From positions 1,736,001-1,800,000 of the forward strand of contig CBDETM010000002.1 of NCBI GenBank assembly GCA_965242905.1: a stretch of DNA of 64,000 nt, read 5' to 3'. This DNA is from Bin5 sp965242905. Lineage in GTDB: Bacteria > Chloroflexota > Anaerolineae > Caldilineales > Caldilineaceae. Shown here one piece after another: positions 1 through 7,187 of the stretch; within the stretch, counting starts at the first letter, position 1, and each line of letters starts with the position of its first letter. The notes under the pieces are model-generated. The model searched no databases and was not told the DNA's origin. It saw only the letters and a list, made by a program, of their open reading frames with translations. A program made the position numbers and the translations under genes.

Positions 1-260
1 TCGTTAAGTTCGGCGAGGGTCTCGTAGAGCAGTTTGGAGAAGATGCGAGACTGGAGGGATGGGACGGTGTTGCCCACGAGGGTGACAGGCAGGGCGCCCA
101 TGCCGATGATCATCTCCTCCGGGTAGCCCTCGTCGGCCATTTCGCCGGCAGCCATGTCGCCGGAGTCGGCGGCGGGTTCGGCGGCGACGCAGCCGGTCAT
201 GATGAGGAGGGCGAAGAGCGCGGTGAGAATTGAAAGTGTGCGGATACGACTGGCGAACAT
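1..260 (-). CDS. Start of an extracellular solute-binding lipoprotein (partial, runs off the window)
   Basis: Only the first 86 codons are inside the window. The ATG is at 260-258, preceded by a good AGGAG ribosome site. The peptide begins MFASRIRT, has a hydrophobic core, and ends its signal in LLIMTGC, a lipobox with the acylated Cys at residue 24. An acidic Ala-rich linker follows, then a stretch reading SRIFSKLLYETLAEL. A phrase like LYETL near the mature N terminus is typical of family 5 (peptide/nickel-type) ABC binding proteins, so an outer-face, membrane-tethered substrate receptor is the likely role. The family assignment rests on this short motif only; lipoprotein status is well supported. 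Confidence 0.7.
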   Translation of the reverse strand, partial: MFASRIRTLSILTALFALLIMTGCVAAEPAADSGDMAAGEMADEGYPEEMIIGMGALPVTLVGNTVPSLQSRIFSKLLYETLAELN

Positions 261-485
261 TCTTTACTCCTGTGCGGGTGAAAAGGGTTGAAGTGTTGTG
301 TATGGCACAGTTCGGGTGAACTGTATGACGCTATGTGGCGGAGCCGGGGGTAGTTTACACGATGGGTGCGGATTGTGCACAAATTTGGGTGTGGGTGGGC
401 GTGGGGTGGGACGGATTTCGACGGAGTATGACGGGGTACGACGGACTTTGACGGGGGGTTTTCTTTTTTTTGGGCGATTTGGCCG

Positions 486-1140
486 GGTTTGGGCGCGTAG
501 GAGGTGTAACGATTGGGGCCAACCATAGACAAGAGTTGTACGGACGGTGAATTGGTGGGACGTGGTTGGCGGAAAATGTCGGGTCATGTCGGGTGAAGTC
601 GGGTGAAGTAGGCGTAAGTCGGGTGAAGTCGGGTGAAAAAATTTGCTGGTCGGTCTTGTTGTGGTTACGCTTTTGCACCGGTTTTTGGGTGTAGGGAGGC
701 TGTTTTTGGTGCTGGCAGGTGCTCTGCGGTGGTCTTCTACTGCTGTGACGGGCGGGAGACTCATGGCGATTGGGTGGCGGTGGGGGTAGGGTGTCGGGTC
801 AGGTCGGGTTGGGGCGGGATATGTCGGGTCAAGGTCGGGTTGGGTCGTGGGGTTTTCTCTTTTTTGGCGTTGGTGTGGTTGGGTTTGGGCGCATACGAGG
901 CCGAACGAGTGATGAACAAGAGTTGTGCGGACGGTGAAATGGTGGGACATGTTTTGGCGGAAATATGGCGGAAATAGCGGAAATGGCGGTAAAGTCGGGT
1001 GAAAGCGGGCTATAATTTTTTTTCTGGCCGCTTTTTGTTACGATTTTGCATCGGATTTTCGGTGTCGGGGGTCTGTTTTGGGTGCTGGCAGGTTTTTTGC
1101 GATGGTCGTCCACTGCTCTGACGGTGGGGGGTAGGGGGTT
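486..1140 (+). repeat. Imperfect duplication of an approximately 290-bp non-coding unit
   Basis: Two diverged copies lie about 387 bp apart, roughly 486-780 and 873-1140. Shared landmarks in the same order are GGGTTTGGGCGC, ACAAGAGTTGT, ACGGTGAA(T/A)TGGTGGGAC, the TTACG(C/A)TTTTGCA stretch, GGTGCTGGCAGG, and a TGGTCxTC then ACTGCT motif. The intervening decamer array differs between copies. The unit resembles no gene; it could be a decayed mobile repeat or a duplicated upstream region. Confidence 0.55.
578..637 (+). repeat. Six-unit decamer tandem repeat
   Basis: Six consecutive 10-bp units based on GTCGGGTGAA. Four are exact, one ends CAT, and one is GTAGGCGTAA. Isolated related units recur around 800-840 and at 994-1003. 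No function is evident. Confidence 0.7.
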
Positions 1141-1426
1141 GGGGTGTTCCCTCTTTTGGCGTTGGTGTGGTTGGGTTTGTGGGTGGTTGGTCATTGGTTG
1201 GTTGCGGTGCTGTGATGGGTGTGTGTTTTTGTTGGGGGTATTATAGCACGGATTTGGGGTGTTTTTGGGTGCGATTTTGGGGAGTTTCTTGATTGGGTGA
1301 GGTGAGAGGGTTAGTCTTGGGGTATAGTCGTTTTGTGGGTGATGGGTTAGGTGGGGGGGTGAGGGAGGCGAGGCGGTCGACGATGAGGGTGGCGGCTTGA
1401 TGGAAGCGACGAGGTGGGGTTGGAGG

Positions 1427-1512
1427 CCGCGGCGTGGCGCCGCCGTAAACTGACCATCGTGCTGCCCCTCCACAGGCTTGGTGACTTGCTCCATTATGCA
1501 CCTTGCCCATAA
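1427..1512 (+). repeat. MITE-like dispersed repeat, copy A (partial)
   Basis: Shares with copies B-E the core GCTGCCCCTCCACAGGCTTG followed by GTGACTTGCTCCATTATGCA. It also has the upstream CGCCGCCGT found in C, D and E. It lacks the right terminal repeat and ends just before the ribosome site of the small membrane protein gene. Confidence 0.65.
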
Positions 1513-1542
1513 TTGACTCTTGCAAACAAAGGGAGGGTAAAA

Positions 1543-1896
1543 ATGCTGAAAGACAAGAGTGTTCAAAAAGCTCTTGGCATCGTTCTTGGTATACAGATTG
1601 CCGCAGTGATTGCGGCATTCTTTGGCTGGATCCCCTGGTCAGCGGCCGCTTTCTCAGTACCCATTGCCATTGTCCTCTTCTTTGCCATACCATCGAAATT
1701 CCTCAGAAAGAATATCTACACGCTTTCTGTGGGATTCTGGATAGCAGTTGGGATGATTGTCGTCCCTCTGGTCGCCAGGCTATTCAACTTGGGGCAGTAT
1801 CTGGGCTGGCTTGCTCTCGTGTGGCTAATTGCTTCGGTCGTCGCAGGCATACTGTGGCCTCTACCCAATGCCAAGAAGCTAGTCGACGAAGACTAA
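1543..1896 (+). CDS. Small four-helix membrane protein of unknown function
   Basis: A protein of 117 residues, taking the ATG at 1543, which has GGGAGG six to seven bases upstream. An in-frame TTG at 1513 lacks such support. The sequence starts MLKDKSVQKALGIV and shows four hydrophobic segments of about 20 residues separated by short polar turns, with a basic loop (SKFLRKN) between the second and third. It ends in a charged KKLVDED tail. This fits a polytopic inner-membrane protein. No family could be named. It stands alone between two copies of the dispersed repeat. Confidence 0.6.
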   Translation: MLKDKSVQKALGIVLGIQIAAVIAAFFGWIPWSAAAFSVPIAIVLFFAIPSKFLRKNIYTLSVGFWIAVGMIVVPLVARLFNLGQYLGWLALVWLIASVVAGILWPLPNAKKLVDED

Positions 1897-2012
1897 GTCG
1901 CATCGGTTGTAAGCAGGTTTACGAAGCGTCCTCTTTATCATTTTTTTGCCAAGCCATCAAGAAATCTGTTGCCGACCTCTCGAACGTCCTCGGTTCTACC
2001 TGAATTTGCAGG

Positions 2013-2103
2013 GGGTTTGACCTTCGTTGTGCCCCCCCGCAGGCTTGGTGACTTGCTCCATTATGCAACTTAACTTGTGGTCCAGTTTTTGGGGCCAAGC
2101 TCG
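2013..2103 (+). repeat. MITE-like dispersed repeat, copy B (partial)
   Basis: Carries the core CAGGCTTGGTGACTTGCTCC followed by ATTATGCA, and the complete right terminal repeat, GTGGTCCAGTTTTTGGGGCC, at 2077-2096. No left end is visible, so this looks like a 3' fragment. It ends about 100 bp before the exported protein gene at 2203. Confidence 0.65.
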
Positions 2104-2202
2104 TCCCTATTTGGTGATTGAGTGCATCTGACACAATAATATCGCATTCAAATTCCTTGTACTGCTGAGGCGGTCCACTTTCACGTCTTTCGTAAGGACA
2201 CC

Positions 2203-3243
2203 ATGATGAAGAACTCTAAAATGAAGTATCTGATTGGGGCATTGGTATTGCTTACGGTATTTTCAGCACCGCAATTGATTCGCGCCTCCGAGGGGATCAC
2301 GCTGGAAGTTTTGTCAGAGAAGATAGGAGTCCTCTTCAGTAACCAGAATGAAATGAATGAGAGAATATCTGCAATTGAAACCAGAATGGCACCGACTGTA
2401 ACAAGAAAACAGCAGCCTACAGCGACTCTGACTGCAACAAGCACGCGAGAGCCTACACCGACTGCTACTGCGTTCGTAACGCCTACACCAGAACCTGTAC
2501 TTCGCGTCAATGCTGAACAGGCTTTTCGCAACTACAGAAAATATGAAGGAATGATGCTTGAGGTACATGGGGAGGTAGTCAAAAAGCAGGATGACAGAGT
2601 TGAACTTCATGTTTCTGGCTGGTTCTCGTATTTCATATGCTGGCTTTCTTCCGATCAGGAGAATCTGTCGCTTGTTCTGCGTAATCGCCAGCAAGTAGTG
2701 CTTTTGGGAGAAAACATCAGCAAAGAGAGCAATACCGTTTCTTTGAACAACTGTATTTTCGTGTCTCCCTCACCAACAGAATTGAGAAATCTAAATGCTA
2801 CGCGTGTTGCTTCGACTGCGACGGCACGATCTGTAAAGGCTACAGCGACGGCAGAAGCCCAGGAAACTCGTGCCTCAGAGCGAGCAACCCGAGAATCTGC
2901 AAAGGAAACAAGGGAAGCAGCTACCGCCATAGCAAAGTCAACACAAGAGGTTATTAATGCGACTGCAACTGCTACGCATCGGCATCAGGGTTTTCACTGT
3001 CTAAGCGCGTGGGATGGCCATAGCCGACAGATGAACGCCTTGATCAAGACCTTTCTCAACGATCCTAGCAGCATGGAGGTGCATTCTACCCGAATTGCTC
3101 CTGAGTCAGATGGCACTCATCTCATTATTGTTGATTTTGGTGCCAAGAATGCTTTGGGAGGAATGGTACGTAATATCGCACGGGGCTTAGTAGATCATGA
3201 GACATGCGAAGCCCTTGTGGTCATAGAGATCGAGCCCAAATAG
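2203..3243 (+). CDS. Exported multi-domain protein: coiled coil, OB-like domain and a C-terminal domain of unknown function
   Basis: 346 residues; the ATG at 2203 follows AAGGA. Layout: a signal peptide (about 1-28, ending IRASEG); a short heptad-like helix containing ITLEVLSEKIGVLF and MNERISAIETR; a Thr/Pro-rich linker; then about residues 100-185 (NAEQAFRNYRKYEGMMLEVHG through VSLNNCIFV), which resembles the tRNA_anti-like OB-fold family. After this comes a long Ala/Thr/Glu-rich helix, and finally a compact domain with LSAWDGHS, FLNDPSSMEVH and NALGGMVR, seen in short secreted proteins elsewhere but not characterised. The N-terminal plan matches the next two genes. The role is unknown; the cell surface is the likely location. 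Confidence 0.7.
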   Translation: MMKNSKMKYLIGALVLLTVFSAPQLIRASEGITLEVLSEKIGVLFSNQNEMNERISAIETRMAPTVTRKQQPTATLTATSTREPTPTATAFVTPTPEPVLRVNAEQAFRNYRKYEGMMLEVHGEVVKKQDDRVELHVSGWFSYFICWLSSDQENLSLVLRNRQQVVLLGENISKESNTVSLNNCIFVSPSPTELRNLNATRVASTATARSVKATATAEAQETRASERATRESAKETREAATAIAKSTQEVINATATATHRHQGFHCLSAWDGHSRQMNALIKTFLNDPSSMEVHSTRIAPESDGTHLIIVDFGAKNALGGMVRNIARGLVDHETCEALVVIEIEPK

Positions 3244-3274
3244 ATAAAGTCGAAGATCGGATTCCCGACAGGTA

Positions 3275-3515
3275 TGGTTGGCTCCAACGACTAGGCCACG
3301 AATCGGGAATAATAGGCGGCCCCTAGACGGATACGCTGTATTCTGATCGGCAACTAGCGGTCTGTTCAGATCAGGGCACGATACGTTTTTGCATATAGAC
3401 GATCGTTGGGATTTGAAGGCCGCCGTGTCCTGATAGTCGTGCTGCCCCTCCACCGGCTGGGTAACGATCTTCCTGATACACCTTGGCCTGTGGTCCAGCT
3501 TTTGGGGCCGAACTC
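3275..3515 (+). repeat. MITE-like dispersed repeat, copy C (full length)
   Basis: An element of about 240 bp bounded by imperfect inverted ends. The left end, GGCTCCAACGACTAGGCCAC at 3280-3299, pairs with the right end, GTGGTCCAGCTTTTGGGGCC at 3490-3509. The interior shares with copy D the phrases CTGATCGGCAA, GGCGGxC/GCGGTCTG, GGCACG and GGCCGCCGTGT, then the core found in all copies. It lies between two exported-protein genes and has no coding capacity. Confidence 0.7.
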
Positions 3516-3617
3516 ACCTAATTGATATGTAAAGCCCGTCAGCCTTGCCCTGTCCTTGCCCGCAGGCTTCCTGCGACTCTGGCCCACATCCCTGATCACC
3601 AAGTAGGAGAATGCCCA

Positions 3618-4226
3618 ATGAAAAAGCATTGGATAATTGCAATCGTCTTGGTTGTTCTGTGCACGGCGGTTCCCGTCGCGGCCCAGGAGGTGCTGCCTAC
3701 TTTGGAAGAGCAGGTAAAAGATATTCTCGTGCGTTTAGAAAAGGTGGAGGCGCAAGCGGAACGCATTGAGACACTGGAGCATCAGGTCGCACAGTTGCTC
3801 GCCTTGTCCGACGTGCCGCCGGAGATTCCGTCTGAGGGCTTAGTCGAAATGACCGGGGCGCAATACAGGGGGTGGATCGATGAAGAGATTCTTCGCATTT
3901 CGCTTCTGGTTCCGGAGTGGCAGGCGGCCTTTGAATCCGATGATATGGACTTGGCATTCAATGCTATCTTCGACATTCTGGACACGGCATTTGGATTTTA
4001 CGATTCACATAGTCGAATCGTTACGCCTGACCCTACATACGCAGAGACTCAATCGGAACTGGCATGTTACATGGGCGCACTTGAGTCGCTTCGGGACTTA
4101 CGAAACGCGACCCTATTAGAGCTTGTTTCGGCCCTTAGCATTTTAGAGGACGATTTTGAGGAACAGTTCGCCGGCTGTGACCCTGAAGCATTTGAGGAAT
4201 TTGAAGGGTTGTTTTCATTGGAGTAG
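3618..4226 (+). CDS. Exported coiled-coil-tethered protein, unknown function (202 aa)
   Basis: The ATG at 3618 has TAGGAGA seven bases upstream; further in-frame codons upstream lie in the repeat and were not used. The signal peptide MKKHWIIAIVLVVLCTAVPV ends at AAQ. A charged amphipathic helix follows (LEEQVKDILVRLEKVEAQAE, IETLEHQVAQLL), the same arrangement as the genes at 2203 and 4296. The rest is acidic and mostly helical, with two Cys (ACYMGALES and FAGCDPEAF) that could form a disulphide. No known domain recognised. The gene runs into its neighbour with about 70 bp between stop and next start, so co-transcription is plausible. Confidence 0.65.
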   Translation: MKKHWIIAIVLVVLCTAVPVAAQEVLPTLEEQVKDILVRLEKVEAQAERIETLEHQVAQLLALSDVPPEIPSEGLVEMTGAQYRGWIDEEILRISLLVPEWQAAFESDDMDLAFNAIFDILDTAFGFYDSHSRIVTPDPTYAETQSELACYMGALESLRDLRNATLLELVSALSILEDDFEEQFAGCDPEAFEEFEGLFSLE

Positions 4227-4295
4227 CACGGCGTTGTTGGCTTTATGGACGCTGTGACGGCGACCGTCAGTCCGTTTCCACCAAAGGGGCACACC

Positions 4296-4805
4296 ATGAT
4301 CCGCAAAACGAAGTACCTTGTTATTCTCACGATTGTTGCTCTTTTTATTCTCTTTCCAACCATTCTTCAGGCGCAAGAAGATCTCACGCTTGAAGGACTA
4401 GCCGAAACCGTCAAGTCCATAAGTGCAGATCTGGGCCTTTTTTCTCGCGAGATTACTAGGGTCAATGCTCGGGTGGACGGGTTGGAAGAACAGATTGCCG
4501 CGCTCAAAACACAACCGGCGCCGGTTACTGGAGGCAAAACTACCGGCGATCCTTGTATTGTAATTTCCGCTTCTGGTTCAATAATGGCACTTGGAAATCA
4601 GTTGCGACCCGAAACTCTGGATGCCTATCTCAACACGTTTGGGAGTGCTGTTGAAGACGTAAGTGTGAAATACGCGCGCTTCCATCCCCAGGACGGTGTT
4701 CTGGAAGTCAGATATACGCCTTTGATGGATTTCACCAAATCCTTGGAGATTGTGGAACGATGGCGAGGTTGCGAGTTTTTGGGTGTCGAATTTGAACGAG
4801 GATAG
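4296..4805 (+). CDS. Exported coiled-coil-tethered protein, unknown function (169 aa)
   Basis: The ATG at 4296 follows AAAGGGG; the in-frame ATG at 4245 would put a non-hydrophobic leader in front of the signal and was rejected. The signal peptide (MIRKTKYLVILTIVALFILF) ends near LQAQE. A coiled coil follows (LTLEGLAETVKSISADLG, VDGLEEQIAALK), then a small mixed alpha/beta domain from about residue 85 with DPCIVISASGS, VSVKYARFHPQDGVLEVRYT and a Cys near the C terminus (WRGCEFLGVEF). The N-terminal half is paralogous to the two preceding genes while the globular part differs, as if different domains were attached to one export/oligomerisation module. Function unknown. Confidence 0.65.
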   Translation: MIRKTKYLVILTIVALFILFPTILQAQEDLTLEGLAETVKSISADLGLFSREITRVNARVDGLEEQIAALKTQPAPVTGGKTTGDPCIVISASGSIMALGNQLRPETLDAYLNTFGSAVEDVSVKYARFHPQDGVLEVRYTPLMDFTKSLEIVERWRGCEFLGVEFERG

Positions 4806-4823
4806 GAGCCAACGTCGTACACT

Positions 4824-5076
4824 ATGGTGGGTCCCAAAGTTTGGACCACGAAACGGGGAAAATGAGGTGCATCCAGACGAATGCATTGTCGTCTGATCGG
4901 CAATAGGCGGTCTGGCGTGATCGGTGCACGGAGGGCTATTCTATGTGTGGTCGTCGCGACTTGAGGGCCGCCGTGTGGTGGCGCCACTTCTTGACCATTG
5001 AACTGGCCCTCCCCAGGCTTGGTGAACTGCTCAATTTTACACTTAGCCCGTGGCCCAGCTCTTTGCGCCCGCTTCA
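4824..5076 (+). repeat. MITE-like dispersed repeat, copy D (full length)
   Basis: An element of about 245 bp. The left end, GGTCCCAAAGTTTGGACCAC (ending at 4849), pairs imperfectly with the right end, CGTGGCCCAGCTCTTTGCGC (starting at 5049). The interior is collinear with copy C (GTCTGATCGGCAATAGGCGG, GTGCACGGAGG, GGGCCGCCGTGT). An 11-bp near-repeat CAC(T/A)ATGGTGG lies at 4820-4830 and 5075-5085. Part of this is shared with copy C, so it is not secure as a target duplication. Confidence 0.7.
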
Positions 5077-5136
5077 CAATGGTGGTTTTGCGTTTAGTGA
5101 GAAGCTACAACTACACGAGGAGACCGAGAGAAAAAA

Positions 5137-6036
5137 ATGCCTGTTCTGAATCTGTTTTCAAAGCGACAGAAGAGAAAGCGCGGGGAAATTCCAGATGTAT
5201 ACCAATACGAAACCATTCCTAGCGAGTTACGTGTTCAGGTTATTCAGATTCTGGAAGACTCATTTGGTTACAATCTCAGTGAATTCTGCGGATTACTACA
5301 CAAGAGTCTATCGCGCGAATATGGAGTCTTCAGGCTAGGGGGACGACATGATCCAGACGAAGTTTCAATCTTCAATTTTTTCTTAGAGACAGAAGAAACG
5401 GATAAGATCCTAGACGTCATTGAACTCTCATTTGGTAGCATAATTGAAAATATCATTCGCGAAAATCCATACAGATATGGAGGAAGGAATCTTTCACCTG
5501 ATGATGCGATCTTTGAGCTGAATTTCCGTTTCCGTGAACACGGAGTCGGGTATCAGTACGAATCCGGTCGGATTATCCGAATGGATTCGCAGTTGATACA
5601 TGCAGAAGTTGTGCGTCCTGCTCTGCAAATGCTATCGCCTTCGATGTACGAGGGCGCAAATGAGGAGTTTCTGAGTGCGCACGAACATTACCGAAATGGG
5701 AGATATAAGGAATGCTTGAACGACACCCTTAAAGCGTTTGAGAGTTGTCTTAAGGCGATTTGCGATGAAAGGGGGTGGGCCTACACTGAGAAAGATACAG
5801 CAAGTCGTCTGATTTCGATTGTGTTCGATGAAACGTTAATACCAGAGTTCATGCAGTCACACTTCTCAGCGTTAAGAAGCGTTCTGGAGTCAGGAGTGCC
5901 TACAATTCGCAACCGCCTGTCGGGGCATGGACAAGGCCCCGATGCGATAACTGTGCCGGATTACATAGCCGCATACGCGCTCCATCTTACAGCATCAAAC
6001 ATTCTCTTGCTGTCAAGGGCTGAAGAAGAAAAATAA
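5137..6036 (+). CDS. AbiJ-type abortive-infection family protein
   Basis: 299 residues; ATG 5137 after a purine-rich GAGGAGACCGAGAG leader. The N terminus, MPVLNLFSKRQKRKRGEIPD followed by VYQYETIP, is the hallmark of the STM4504/CBY_0614-type AbiJ N-terminal domain 4. The C-terminal third (HYRNGRYKECLNDTLKAFES, then GVPTIRNRLSGHGQGP and a final helix) matches the Abi-C type domain often paired with AbiJ N termini, where a conserved RNRxxGHG motif has been proposed to be catalytic. By family this is a predicted cytoplasmic phage-defence effector. It sits at the edge of a defence island, 137 bp before another Abi-like gene. Confidence 0.75.
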   Translation: MPVLNLFSKRQKRKRGEIPDVYQYETIPSELRVQVIQILEDSFGYNLSEFCGLLHKSLSREYGVFRLGGRHDPDEVSIFNFFLETEETDKILDVIELSFGSIIENIIRENPYRYGGRNLSPDDAIFELNFRFREHGVGYQYESGRIIRMDSQLIHAEVVRPALQMLSPSMYEGANEEFLSAHEHYRNGRYKECLNDTLKAFESCLKAICDERGWAYTEKDTASRLISIVFDETLIPEFMQSHFSALRSVLESGVPTIRNRLSGHGQGPDAITVPDYIAAYALHLTASNILLLSRAEEEK

Positions 6037-6173
6037 CGAGAATCCTGAACAAAAGCGGAATGCTAGTCTATGGACATCCGAACCTCATCGAACAGCTATC
6101 TTCAGTTTCTGTGGTACCCGATTGAAATTAAAGCAACAAACCTCATAGATCATGTTTGACGGAAGTCGTTCAT

Positions 6174-6989
6174 ATGCCTGAACCAATTACAACTGTAGGA
6201 ATAGGTGCCATTGCCGCATATGTGGGCAAGGACGCTATCGTAAGGATATTAGGCCCTACCGCTGACTACCTCGGTATCGAACTCAAGAATTTCGTACAGA
6301 AGCGAAAGGAGCAAGTGGGCCGGATATTCCTTAACGCCGAGAAGAAGCTAGGCAATAAACTAGACAATCCAGGTCAAGTGCCCCCCAAAGTGCTGAGGAC
6401 GATTCTCAATGAAGGGTCATTCTCAGATAACGACATTGCCGTGGAATATTTTGGTGGCGTCCTAGCCTCTTCAAGGACTGAGGTCGGTCGAGATGACAGA
6501 GGGTCACGCATAGCAAAGATGATAGACAATATGTCGGCATACCAACTGCGAACTCACTATCTCATCTACTCCACGATCGCAGAAATGTTTTCTGCCAGCG
6601 GGCACAGCTTCGGCCTGTCCGAAAATAGAAGAAAGATGGAACTCTTCATTCCGTTTCTGGATTTCTATTCGGTAATGGGATTTTCGCATCAAGAGTTGGT
6701 TAACGGTCAGATGCTATCTCACATTTTCCATGGGCTCAGTTCAGACGGACTCATAGAAGGCAGGTGGCAATATGGAAAACAACAGTCACTCGCTTCTTTT
6801 GTAAGCGATGGGAGTGTTGCTGGAGATGGGATAGTCTGTACCCCCTCTGCGCTAGGAGTTGAGTTGTTGCTATGGGCCTTTGGGCATGGTGACAAAGAGC
6901 TTGACTTTGCGCTCACGCCTGATTTTTTGCCGAAGATCGAAGGCATTCCCAAATCATTCCCCAATGCATTACCTACGAAGGGAACGTAA
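6174..6989 (+). CDS. Abi-alpha (DUF4393)-like protein
   Basis: 271 residues from ATG 6174 (GGAAG nine bases upstream); an in-frame TTG at 6156 is the alternative. The N-terminal part carries a Gly/Ala-rich helix (TTVGIGAIAAYVGKDAIVRI) and LGIELKNFVQKRKEQVGRIF. Then comes the phrase QVPPKVLRTILNEGSFSDND followed by YFGGVLASS, resembling the VPPK...LEDD...WANLLA pattern of Abi-alpha/DUF4393 proteins, which are linked to abortive infection. The C-terminal half (GLSSDGLIEGRW, LGVELLLWAFG) looks like a winged or helical domain. It follows the AbiJ-type gene on the same strand. Family match moderate; mechanism unknown. Confidence 0.5.
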   Translation: MPEPITTVGIGAIAAYVGKDAIVRILGPTADYLGIELKNFVQKRKEQVGRIFLNAEKKLGNKLDNPGQVPPKVLRTILNEGSFSDNDIAVEYFGGVLASSRTEVGRDDRGSRIAKMIDNMSAYQLRTHYLIYSTIAEMFSASGHSFGLSENRRKMELFIPFLDFYSVMGFSHQELVNGQMLSHIFHGLSSDGLIEGRWQYGKQQSLASFVSDGSVAGDGIVCTPSALGVELLLWAFGHGDKELDFALTPDFLPKIEGIPKSFPNALPTKGT

Positions 6990-7187
6990 CCATGGATCAG
7001 GCTTGGCGTGCTCTCTGCTTTAGTTGCGCCAAGGCGTGCTGAGGCCCAATCTTTGGATCACAATACGAGAAAGTAGGAAGAAATCCGAAGAGATTCGGCG
7101 GACTCTGTCACTGGCCTAAAATACTCTTGGGCAGGTGTCTGATTGTTGTGTTTTAGAAGTAGGGGAATTACTTAGGCTGACAGTTGT

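Larger units (their letters stand above)
261..1426. other. Gene-poor, strongly G-rich (+ strand) intergenic field with degenerate repeats
   Basis: About 1.15 kb without a convincing gene. The plus strand is rich in G and T in short motifs such as GGGTT and TCGGG, so the antisense translations are Pro/His-rich and look artefactual. It holds the decamer array at 578-637 and an approximate duplication (about 486-780 against 873-1140), listed separately. No promoter, RNA or coding signal could be recognised. Confidence 0.6.

Noticed and set aside
829..1566. Minus-strand frame of 245 codons rich in Pro, Thr and His
   Set aside because: It lies in the G-rich repeat field, overlaps the small membrane protein start and has repeat-derived composition.
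4820..5085. CAC(T/A)ATGGTGG flanks of repeat copy D as a target-site duplication
   Set aside because: Part of the left copy (TATGGTxGG) is shared with copy C, so it is probably element sequence; the right match may be chance.
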